NCBI GenBank assembly: GCA_035524895.1
Contig: DATLFI010000289.1
Coordinates: 1-18,398, forward strand
DNA: 18,398 nt
Direction of reading: 5' to 3'
Source: DATLFI01 sp035524895
Lineage (GTDB): Bacteria; Acidobacteriota; Thermoanaerobaculia; Multivoradales; Multivoraceae
Below are positions 1 to 6,735 of this stretch, piece after piece; the first letter of the stretch is position 1; each line of letters begins with the position of its first letter. Under the pieces are notes generated by a model. The model was not told the DNA's origin, searched no databases, and saw nothing but the letters and a program-made list of their open reading frames with translations. The translations under genes and the position numbers were made by a program.

Positions 1-322
1 GACCGATGTCGTTCGAGCCAACGCCGGCCGCCAGCGAGACGATGTACAGCAGCTCGCGATCGAGTCGGTCGGCGCCGAGGGCGAGGTAGATCTTCCCTTC
101 GGCATCATGCCAGTACAGGTCGAAGAAGCCGGGCATGTGCAGGGCGCCGGTCGTCAGCTCGGCGAAGGACTTCCCCGCTGGTGCGGGTTGCGCCGTGGTC
201 TCTGCCGGCGCAGGCTGTTGCCGTGCGCGGGCGCGACGAGACTGTGCGTCGGCGACGGTGGCCGGCAGCCACGTGACCACGAAGGCGGCGGCGAGCATGA
301 CGAGCGGGAACGTTCGATTCAT
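1..322 (-). CDS. N-terminal part of an exported zinc-dependent metalloprotease (DUF5117-type), cut by the window edge
   Basis: The reading frame starts at ATG 322-320 and stays open to base 1, giving 107 residues before the window ends. Residues 1-26 look like a Sec signal peptide: a short basic start (MNRTF), a hydrophobic core (LVMLAAAFVVTWL) and a likely cut after VADA. An Ala/Pro/Gln/Arg-rich stretch follows, then PGFFDLYWHDAEGKIYLAL and LLYIVSLAAGVGSNDIG. That second pattern resembles the start of large secreted metalloproteases annotated with DUF5117/DUF4953 domains. The HExxH zinc site would lie beyond the window, so catalysis cannot be checked. A GGAGAAG ribosome-binding site sits about 9 nt before the ATG. 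The gene is 119 bp downstream of, and co-oriented with, the topoisomerase-helicase gene. A TAGACT (-10-like) sequence at 385-380 with no clear -35 could give it its own promoter. The family call is from remembered pattern and is moderate; the gene and its export are surer. Confidence 0.7.
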   Translation of the reverse strand, partial: MNRTFPLVMLAAAFVVTWLPATVADAQSRRARARQQPAPAETTAQPAPAGKSFAELTTGALHMPGFFDLYWHDAEGKIYLALGADRLDRELLYIVSLAAGVGSNDIG

Positions 323-423
323 GAGCGTGAGCTTCTCCAGCGGCGGGAACGGCGCGATGGGGACGAATGGCGAAGGTCCAGTCTAGCCGGGGCTGGCGGA
401 CGGTCTGCTGCCGCCGACGCGAC

Positions 424-440
424 GAACCGGTGAGCGGTTC
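424..440 (-). terminator. Weak hairpin just after the topoisomerase-helicase stop codon
   Basis: GAACCG (424-429) and CGGTTC (435-440) form a 6-bp stem with a 5-nt loop, one base past the TGA at 444-442. No T-rich tract follows, so this is not a clear intrinsic terminator. It could be a weak pause site or RNA 3'-end structure, or chance in GC-rich DNA. Confidence 0.2.
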
Positions 441-441
441 A

Positions 442-3400
442 TCACCCCCTGCGACAGACTTCGAGGAGGTCGGCGCTGTAGCGACCGACCAGGGCCGGGC
501 CCATGCCGCGGACCGCGAGCAGCTCGTCCTCGGTCTGCGGGCGCGCGGCGGCGACCGCGAGAAGAGTGCGGTCGGGGAAGATGCGGAAGGCAGGCACGCG
601 ACGGCGACGCGCCTCCTTGACTCGCCAGGCACGGAGCGCCTCGACGAGGGCAGGCGGCGGAGCGGTCGGCGGTGTTGCGTCTCTCCGCGCGGTTGCCCCG
701 CCACGCCCGCCGGCTTCGGACGCGCGACGCGCAGCCGCCTTTCGCGCGCGCGGTTTGCGACCTGGCACCGCGCTCACCCCGCCCTCGATACCTGCCGCGA
801 GCCTCACCTCCGCGACTACCTCCGGCCCGGCACGCCGTCCCGCCGGCGTCAGCCGCACGCGCTGGAAGCGGATCTCGCGACCGTCCTTGGTGAACGAGTC
901 CTGCTCCACCACGACGAGTCCGGCGCGCGCCAGGCCGCCGAGAAGCTCCTCGAGCTCGCCACGGTCGACATCGCCGCGCACCTCCGCCACCGCGCGGTGG
1001 AGCTGCCCGGCCGACGCACCGTCGCGCCGGCGCAGCGCGTGCAGCACGAGCTCGAGCGCCTGCTGCTCCTCCGCGTTCGGACCGCGCCAGCGGCGAGCTA
1101 CGGCATGCTCGGGCGCGCACACGTCGCAGAGCCCGCAGGGCTCCCCGGTGTCGTCCTGGTCACCGAAGTGGCGGATCACGTGCAGCATCCGACAGGAGTG
1201 GCCGTCGGCGAAGCGGACCATGTCGGCGAGCTGCTCGAGCTTGAAGGCGCGCTGCGCGACGTACGGCTCCCGCCAGCCCGGGCCCCCGCGCGAAACGCGC
1301 TGCTCGGCGTCGACGCGCGCACCGCCGTGCGTCCAGAGCTTGTCGAGCGTGCTCTCGAAGATCTCGGCGTCGAGCCGCGCGCGCTTGCGCACGACCTCTC
1401 CGGGCTCCGGCTGGTCGCCGAGCGCGCGGAACACCGCGGCGAGCTCCTCGGGCTCGGGATAGTCGCGCTGGTGGAAGAACTCGTGGGTGCGGCGGTCGGC
1501 CCACGAGTAGAGCAGCACCGCGCGCGCCGGCTCGCCGTCCCGGCCAGCGCGGCCGATCTCCTGGTAGTAGCCCTCGAGGCTCCCTGGCAGACCGGTGTGG
1601 ACGACGGTACGCACGTCCGGCTTGTCGATACCCATGCCGAACGCGATGGTCGCGACCACCACGTCGAGCGCGCCGCCGAGGAACGCGGATTGCGTGTCGT
1701 CGCGCAGCCGCGCCGCGAGCCCGGCGTGGTAGGGCGCGGCCTTGGTGTGACCGGCGAGCAGGGCCGCGAGCGTCTCGGCCTCTTTGCGCGTGGGCGCGTA
1801 GACGATCGCCGGCCTGCGCGCGGGATCCGACAGCAGAGCCAGTACCGCCGACGAGCGCGCGGACGGTCGCAGCTCCGCCACCTCGATCGCCAGGTTGGTG
1901 CGCCGGAATCCGTGGATGAACTGCCGCGGCTGCTGCAGGCCGAGCTGCTCGGCGATGTCGGCCTGCACCCGCGGTGTCGCGGTGGCGGTGAGCGCGATCA
2001 CCGGCGCAGGACGAAGCGCCGGAAGCCGCTCCCCCAGGAGGCGGTAGTCGGGACGGAAGTCGTGGCCCCACTGGGAGATGCAGTGCGCCTCGTCGATGGC
2101 CACCAGCACCGGCGGCCGCCGCGCCAGGAGCTCGGGGAAGCCCGGCACACGCAGCCTCTCGGGTGCGATGAAGAAGTAGTCGAGCCGGCCCTCGAGGTAC
2201 TCGCGACACGCTATGCGGGCGGCCTCGCGGCCTCGTCCCGAGTGGATGCGCTCGGCGCGCAGGCCCAGCGCTTGGAGCTTGTGGACTTGGTCCTCCATCA
2301 GCGCGATGAGCGGCGACACGACCACCGTGGTGCCGCCGCGAGCCAGCCCGGGGAGCTGGTAGCACAGGGACTTGCCGGCGCCGGTCGGCATGACCAGCAA
2401 CCCGTCGTGGCCCTCGATCAGCGCGCGACAGACCTGCTCCTGGAACGGGCGGAACGACTCGAAGCCGAAGATCTCGCGTAGCAGGGCGCGCGCATCGGAG
2501 GGGCGGACCGGCGCGGTGGTGGCGGCCCCGCTCTGGGGTGCGCCGGCCCACAACGAGCTCTGGGACGAGCCACGAGGAGCGCCGCCAGCCGCGGCCGGCA
2601 CGGCGGTAGCGGTCCTTCGTTCGGCGGACGCCGCGCCCAGGGTCGCGCCCAAGGTCGCGCCGACGACGTCGGTCACGTACCGCTCGATCTCCTCCAGGTA
2701 GGCAGTGAGGGCGCCGCGCCCACGCTCGATCGCGCGCAGTTTGGCCTCCCACTCTCCGGTCAGGGCCGGGCTCTTGACGCTCGGATGCACGAGGTCGATC
2801 AGCCGCCGTCCCCGCTCGGTCGAGACCAGCTTCCGCTGCTCTCTCGACGCGTAGCCGCGACGGATCAGCGTCTCGAGGATCTCCGCGCGGGTGGCAGGCG
2901 TGCCGAGCCCGCGCTCCTTCATCGCGTCCGAGAGCTCCCGATCGTCGAGCCCGCGCCCCGCGGTTTCCATCGCCGTCAACAGAGTGCCTTCGGTGAAGCG
3001 TGGCGGCGGACGCGTGCGCCGCTCCTCGGCCAGAGCTTCCACCACGGCGACTTGCTGTCCGCCTGCTAGGTCGGGCAACGCCTGCTGGTCGATCGGCGAC
3101 GCGCCCTCGCCAGCAGCCCCACCGCTGTCTCCGCCCTCCTCGTTGGCATCGCCGCCGCGACGCCGCTGGAGCTCGAGCGCCTTCCAGCCGATCCTCGTGG
3201 TGGTAGTCCCGCGGCTTCGAAAGCGATCCGGTGGGTGCGCCGGGCCCACGGCCGTGATCACGGTCGTGGTCGCGCCCTGCCAGTCGCCCTGCCACATCAT
3301 CAAGAAACGACGACAGACCAGGTCGTAGACGCGCCGCTCGTCGCCGTCCAGCCGCTCGAGCTCGGGCACCCGCGGCGTCGGCACGATGGCGTGGTGGTCG

Positions 3401-4587
3401 GTGACCTTGCGGTCGTCGACGAAGCGCCTCCCGGGCGGACTGTGCCCTGTACCGGGCGCCAGGAGCTCCTCGTACGGCGCGCGCACGGCCTGGACCACCT
3501 CGCCTAGGCCGGAGGCCACCGCCGTGGAGAGATGCCGGCTGTCGGTGCGAGGGTAGGTCAGCAGCTTCCAGCGTTCGTAGAGCGACTGGGCGATGTCGAG
3601 GGTGCGCTTCGCCGAGAAGCCGAACAGCCGGTTGGCGTGGCGCTGGAGCTCGGTCAGGTCGTAGAGCAGCGGCGCCGGCTGGCTCCGCCGCTCGCGCTGC
3701 ACCGTTTCGACCTGGCCCGCGCCGGCCGCAACCCGCCGCGCGATCCCCTCAGCCTCGGCCCTGGCGCGCGCGGCCTGCTCGGTGTCTTCCGGGGACCCAT
3801 CGGGCCGCAGCGCCCCCAGCGGGAAGCGCCTCGCGTCGCCGCGAGGAGCCGGGTCGAGCAGCACGCCGCGGTAGCGCGCGGTGGTCGAGGCGGGATCGAG
3901 CGCTGGGAAGGGATGGATGGCGGCGTCGAAGGTGGCGACGACCTCGAGGTAGCCCGCCGGCACGAACGCCTCGATGGCGCGATCGCGCTCGACCAACATG
4001 GCCAACGTGGGCGTCTGGACGCGCCCTACCGAGAAGGTCTCGTCGTGGGCCAGCGAGACCGCGCGCGAGAAGTTCATGCCGACCAGCCAGTCGGCGCGGC
4101 TGCGGCCGCGGGCAGCGTCGGCGAGCGGATCGAGCTCGGCGCCAGGTCGCAGGCGCGCGAACCCCTCGCGGATCGCCTCGGGGGTGAGCGACGAGATCCA
4201 TAGCCGGCGCACCGGCTTGCGGCACCCGCACTTGTCGTACAGATACCGGAAGATCAGCTCGCCTTCGCGGCCGGCGTCGGTGGCGCATACCACCTCGCGT
4301 ACCCCGCGGTCGGCCAGCACGGCGCGCACGACCTCGAACTGGTTGCGCGTCGACTCCTCCACCTCGAGCGGCCAGCTTCGCGGCAGCATCGGCAGGTGGT
4401 CGCGCCGCCACCGCTTCCAGTCGGGCTCGATCTCGTGCGGCTCCGGCAGGCGCACCAGATGGCCGATCGCCCAGGTCACCACGAAGCCGTTGCCGCGGAA
4501 CAGCCCCTCACCTCGCTCGCGCGCCTCCAGCACCCGCGCGAGGTCGCGCGCGACGGAGGGCTTCTCGGCGATGACGGCGGTAGTCAT
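442..4587 (-). CDS. Topoisomerase III-RecQ helicase fusion protein (1381 aa)
   Basis: A single chain contains two enzymes that usually act as partners. Residues 1-640 are a type IA topoisomerase III: Toprim with Glu8 (IAEKPS) and CATDAGREGE at 101-110 (Asp104, Glu108), SVGRVQTPT from 186, catalytic Tyr345 in TYPRTDSR, VTDHHAIVPT at 395-404 and SPALTGEWE at 606-614. An Ala/Gly/Ser/Thr-rich linker covers about 640-697. Residues 700-1160 are a RecQ core: motif 0 FGFESFRPFQ (707-716), Walker A with Lys739, DEAH (832-835) with the aromatic-rich loop, TATATP, GRAGRDG (1012-1018), and zinc ligands Cys1132, 1151, 1154 and 1157. An RQC winged helix (about 1170-1250) and an HRDC domain (about 1312-1381) follow. 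No C-terminal topoisomerase zinc fingers are seen. ATG 4587 is chosen because family homology starts there. An in-frame ATG at 4623, right after GGGAGGAGG, would add 12 residues and has the better ribosome-binding site. Likely roles are double-Holliday-junction dissolution, decatenation and fork-convergence processing. Confidence 0.95.
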   Translation of the reverse strand: MTTAVIAEKPSVARDLARVLEARERGEGLFRGNGFVVTWAIGHLVRLPEPHEIEPDWKRWRRDHLPMLPRSWPLEVEESTRNQFEVVRAVLADRGVREVVCATDAGREGELIFRYLYDKCGCRKPVRRLWISSLTPEAIREGFARLRPGAELDPLADAARGRSRADWLVGMNFSRAVSLAHDETFSVGRVQTPTLAMLVERDRAIEAFVPAGYLEVVATFDAAIHPFPALDPASTTARYRGVLLDPAPRGDARRFPLGALRPDGSPEDTEQAARARAEAEGIARRVAAGAGQVETVQRERRSQPAPLLYDLTELQRHANRLFGFSAKRTLDIAQSLYERWKLLTYPRTDSRHLSTAVASGLGEVVQAVRAPYEELLAPGTGHSPPGRRFVDDRKVTDHHAIVPTPRVPELERLDGDERRVYDLVCRRFLMMWQGDWQGATTTVITAVGPAHPPDRFRSRGTTTTRIGWKALELQRRRGGDANEEGGDSGGAAGEGASPIDQQALPDLAGGQQVAVVEALAEERRTRPPPRFTEGTLLTAMETAGRGLDDRELSDAMKERGLGTPATRAEILETLIRRGYASREQRKLVSTERGRRLIDLVHPSVKSPALTGEWEAKLRAIERGRGALTAYLEEIERYVTDVVGATLGATLGAASAERRTATAVPAAAGGAPRGSSQSSLWAGAPQSGAATTAPVRPSDARALLREIFGFESFRPFQEQVCRALIEGHDGLLVMPTGAGKSLCYQLPGLARGGTTVVVSPLIALMEDQVHKLQALGLRAERIHSGRGREAARIACREYLEGRLDYFFIAPERLRVPGFPELLARRPPVLVAIDEAHCISQWGHDFRPDYRLLGERLPALRPAPVIALTATATPRVQADIAEQLGLQQPRQFIHGFRRTNLAIEVAELRPSARSSAVLALLSDPARRPAIVYAPTRKEAETLAALLAGHTKAAPYHAGLAARLRDDTQSAFLGGALDVVVATIAFGMGIDKPDVRTVVHTGLPGSLEGYYQEIGRAGRDGEPARAVLLYSWADRRTHEFFHQRDYPEPEELAAVFRALGDQPEPGEVVRKRARLDAEIFESTLDKLWTHGGARVDAEQRVSRGGPGWREPYVAQRAFKLEQLADMVRFADGHSCRMLHVIRHFGDQDDTGEPCGLCDVCAPEHAVARRWRGPNAEEQQALELVLHALRRRDGASAGQLHRAVAEVRGDVDRGELEELLGGLARAGLVVVEQDSFTKDGREIRFQRVRLTPAGRRAGPEVVAEVRLAAGIEGGVSAVPGRKPRARKAAARRASEAGGRGGATARRDATPPTAPPPALVEALRAWRVKEARRRRVPAFRIFPDRTLLAVAAARPQTEDELLAVRGMGPALVGRYSADLLEVCRRG

Positions 4588-4676
4588 GACGGGACACGGG
4601 AGGGGTCGCTCGCGCAGCCGCATCCTCCTCCCACAGAGACGGATTCTGTCGCGCTCGGCGTTCGCTGGGATCGCGC

Positions 4677-4682
4677 TACGAT
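4677..4682 (+). promoter_or_regulatory. Possible -10 element (TACGAT) of the nucleotidase gene
   Basis: TACGAT fits the TANNNT form of a bacterial -10 box. It lies 6 nt before the ATG at 4689, so a transcript starting there would have almost no leader. No Shine-Dalgarno sequence precedes the ATG, which is consistent with a leaderless mRNA. No convincing -35 is visible. This is a short motif and could be chance. Confidence 0.25.
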
Positions 4683-4688
4683 CGCAGA

Positions 4689-6374
4689 ATGGTGCAAAGA
4701 AGGCCTGGGACCAACCCGACGGTTTCGAGCGGCCTTGGGCCCGGCCGGGCCGGACGGTCACGAAGGCGCCCGTGGCTCGGGCTACTCCTGGTCAGCGCGG
4801 CGCTCGCGGGCTGCACGCCCCCGCGCACTCTCGAGCTGACGTTGCTGCACACCACCGACGGCCATGCGCGCTTCCTCGAGATCGATGCGCGAGGAACCAC
4901 CTGCAAGCCCGAGGATGCGGCTGTCGGACGATGCTTCGGCGGGGCGGCGCGGCGGGCCACCGCGGTGGCGCAGGTGCGCGCCGAGGTGCCCGAGGCGCTG
5001 TTGCTCGACGCGGGCGACCAGTTCCAGGGCACGCTGTTCTACAACCGCTTCCGCGGCGAGCCGATCGCGGCCGTGATGAATCAGCTCGGCTACGACGCGA
5101 TGGTGGTCGGCAACCACGAGTTCGACGACGGTCCGCCCGTGCTCGCCGAGTTCGCGCGCTCGATCCTCTTCCCGCTGCTGGCGACCAACGTCGACTCCTC
5201 GAACGAGCCGCAGCTATCGGCGCTGCTCCAGCAAAGCGCCGTGCTGGAGGTACAGGGCCACCGAATCGGTGTCGTAGGCGTGATCACCGAGGAGACCCCG
5301 TCGCTCGCGAGCCCTGGGGAGAACCTCCGCTTCCTGCCCATCGAGGAGTCGTTGCGCAACGCGGTCGAGCGCTTCGAGGCCGACGGCATCGACGTCGTGA
5401 TCGCGCTCTCACACGCGGGCTTCCAACGCGACCGCGAGATCGCAGCCGCGGTCGCCGGCGTCGACGTCATCATCGGCGGACACACCAACACGCTGTTGTC
5501 GAACAGCGCCGATGGCGCCGAGGGACCCTACCCTCTGGTAGTCGAGAGCCCACGCGGGGAACCGGTGCTCGTGGTGACCGCCTACGCCTACGGCAAGTAC
5601 CTGGGCCGCCTCGACGTGGTGTTCGACCGCGGAGTCGCCTCCGCGTGGCGCGGTGAGCCGATCCTGCTCGACGCGACGATCGAGCCCGACTCACAGGTCA
5701 CGGCCTTGCTCGAGCCCTACGCGGTCGCTCTCGAGGGCTACGCCAACGAGGTGATCGGCGTGGCCGCGGAGCGCCTCGAGGGAGAAACCTCGGCGTGCCG
5801 TTTCCGCGAGTGTGCGATGGGCAACCTCATCGCCGACGCGCTACTGGAGCACGGCGCGCAACACGGAGTGGAGGTCGCGCTGCAGAACGGCGGGGGCATC
5901 CGCTCGAGCATCGCGGAGGGTCCGATCACGGTCGGCGAGGTCCTGGAGGTCCTGCCTTTCGGCAACGCCATGAGCACGTTCGGGTTGCGCGGAGCCGATC
6001 TGCTGGAGGTCCTCGAGCACGGAGTGTCCCAGGCCGACGATCCCGCCAACGGCAGCACCGGGCGCTTCCTCCAGGTCGCCGGGCTCCACTACTCGTTCAC
6101 CCTCGGGCGGCCCGTCGGCCAGCGCATCCTGAGCGCCGCGGTGACCACACCGCGCGGCGGCTTCGCGCCGGTCGACACCGAGCGAACGTACCGGGTCGTG
6201 ATCAACGACTTCAATCGAACAGGCGGCGACGGCTTCGACGTCCTGCGCGACCGTGCGATCGACCCGTACGACGACGGACCGATCCTTGCCGACCTGGTGA
6301 TCGCCTACCTGTCGCGGCACAGCCCGGTCAGCCCACGGCTCGAAGGGAGAGTGCGCGAGCTGCCGGCGCCCTGA
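4689..6374 (+). CDS. UshA-like 5'-nucleotidase lipoprotein (metallophosphatase)
   Basis: This 561-residue protein belongs to the 5'-nucleotidase/UshA family, which removes phosphate from nucleotides or related phosphoesters outside the cytoplasm. Residues 1-42 form a long basic stretch, a hydrophobic segment and the lipobox LAGC with Cys42, so it is probably lipid-anchored. The N-terminal metallophosphatase domain shows HTTDGH (54-59), LDAGDQFQGT (107-115), GNHEFD (141-146), SHAG (241-244) and GGHTNT (263-268). The C-terminal domain has MGNLIADAL (377-385), NGGGIRSSI (400-408) and TGGDGFDVL (511-519), the substrate-binding part. The usual H-x-Q near the metal site reads H-T-N. Length is normal for the family. 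It is divergent from the topoisomerase-helicase gene. An inverted-repeat element begins 9 bp after its stop. The substrate (AMP, UDP-sugar, 2',3'-cyclic nucleotides or other) cannot be told from sequence. Confidence 0.9.
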   Translation: MVQRRPGTNPTVSSGLGPGRAGRSRRRPWLGLLLVSAALAGCTPPRTLELTLLHTTDGHARFLEIDARGTTCKPEDAAVGRCFGGAARRATAVAQVRAEVPEALLLDAGDQFQGTLFYNRFRGEPIAAVMNQLGYDAMVVGNHEFDDGPPVLAEFARSILFPLLATNVDSSNEPQLSALLQQSAVLEVQGHRIGVVGVITEETPSLASPGENLRFLPIEESLRNAVERFEADGIDVVIALSHAGFQRDREIAAAVAGVDVIIGGHTNTLLSNSADGAEGPYPLVVESPRGEPVLVVTAYAYGKYLGRLDVVFDRGVASAWRGEPILLDATIEPDSQVTALLEPYAVALEGYANEVIGVAAERLEGETSACRFRECAMGNLIADALLEHGAQHGVEVALQNGGGIRSSIAEGPITVGEVLEVLPFGNAMSTFGLRGADLLEVLEHGVSQADDPANGSTGRFLQVAGLHYSFTLGRPVGQRILSAAVTTPRGGFAPVDTERTYRVVINDFNRTGGDGFDVLRDRAIDPYDDGPILADLVIAYLSRHSPVSPRLEGRVRELPAP

Positions 6375-6387
6375 CCGGCCCTGCTAG

Positions 6388-6418
6388 CAGCCCGTGGTGA
6401 AACCCGCGTGAGGCTGCG
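6388..6418 (+). repeat. Left terminal inverted repeat of the element
   Basis: This arm starts CAGCCCGTGGTGAAACCC and pairs with 6693-6722 read on the minus strand. Over about 30 bp there are two mismatches and one single-base gap. The same arm recurs in the copy at the window end. Confidence 0.85.
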
Positions 6419-6535
6419 CGCGGGGATCTGCGGCCGCTGGCAAGGCGTGGCCGACGAACGCGATGCGGTGACATCGTGCAGGAGGCCTAACGCAGTCGGG
6501 GTCACGAAACCCCCGCGCCCCAAGGGTGGGTGCAA

Positions 6536-6558
6536 GCAAGCTGCCCCGGGCAGCTTGC
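6536..6558. repeat. Perfect 10-bp-stem hairpin inside the element
   Basis: GCAAGCTGCC (6536-6545) and GGCAGCTTGC (6549-6558) are exact reverse complements separated by 3 nt (CCG). As RNA this is a very stable hairpin and could stop read-through transcription from the nucleotidase gene, although no U-tract follows on either strand. Confidence 0.7.
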
Positions 6559-6591
6559 CGGCACCGACGTCGCCGCTGCGCGGCTCTGGTA

Positions 6592-6690
6592 GGGGGCGGC
6601 GTGGGGCCGTCTGCGGCGTTGCGCTCGCTCAGCGATGGACCCAGCATCGCCACCGCTCCCGCGCCTTGCATACGGCCCCACGGCGCTCCC
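6592..6690. repeat. Long inverted repeat inside the element (19-bp arms)
   Basis: Positions 6592-6610 and 6672-6690 are reverse complements at 17 of 19 positions, sharing the exact core CGTGGGGCCGT. The 61-nt interior holds a further small stem, GCGATG (6632-6637) with CATCGC (6645-6650). The right half of the element could therefore form a branched hairpin as RNA or single-stranded DNA. Confidence 0.65.
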
Positions 6691-6692
6691 AA

Positions 6693-6722
6693 CGCAGCCC
6701 ACGGGGGTTCCACCACGGGCTG
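6693..6722 (-). repeat. Right terminal inverted repeat of the element
   Basis: On the minus strand this arm begins CAGCCCGTGGTGGAACCC and mirrors the left arm at 6388-6418. It ends at CTAG 6723-6726, only 9 bp before the otsA GTG start codon. Confidence 0.85.
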
Positions 6723-6723
6723 C

Positions 6724-6729
6724 TAGCCT
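6724..6729 (+). promoter_or_regulatory. Possible -10 element (TAGCCT) straddling the element's right edge, before otsA
   Basis: TAGCCT fits TANNNT and is 6 nt before the otsA GTG, the same spacing as TACGAT before the nucleotidase start. Its TAG comes from the element's terminal CTAG and its CCT from the flanking DNA. No Shine-Dalgarno sequence is visible between the element and the start codon. This is inference from a short motif. Confidence 0.2.
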
Positions 6730-6735
6730 CGGCCC

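Larger units (their letters stand above)
6384..6726 (+). mobile_element. Non-coding MITE-like element with terminal inverted repeats, copy 1
   Basis: This unit fills the gap between the nucleotidase stop (6374) and the otsA start (6736). It is bounded by CTAG at 6384-6387 and 6723-6726. Just inside these lie inverted repeats of about 30 bp that begin CAGCCCGTGGTG. A second copy begins at 18335, again exactly at CTAG, and matches over all 64 bases available. The base before CTAG differs (G at 6383, T at 18334), so the boundary is sharp. CTAG is either a 4-bp target duplication, leaving a 335-bp element, or part of the ends. No transposase-like protein is encoded; open frames inside are about 110 codons or shorter or run out into neighbours. 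The interior is rich in hairpins. The picture fits a miniature element moved in trans. CTAG-type targets are known for some IS lineages, but no parent family can be assigned. Confidence 0.85.

Noticed and set aside
367..2481. A 704-codon plus-strand frame antisense to the RecQ half of the fusion
   Set aside because: It is a shadow of the RecQ codons, with no domain or ribosome-binding signal.
442..4587. Reverse gyrase
   Set aside because: The domain order is topoisomerase then helicase, and the helicase has RecQ zinc cysteines, RQC and HRDC domains, so it is not reverse gyrase.
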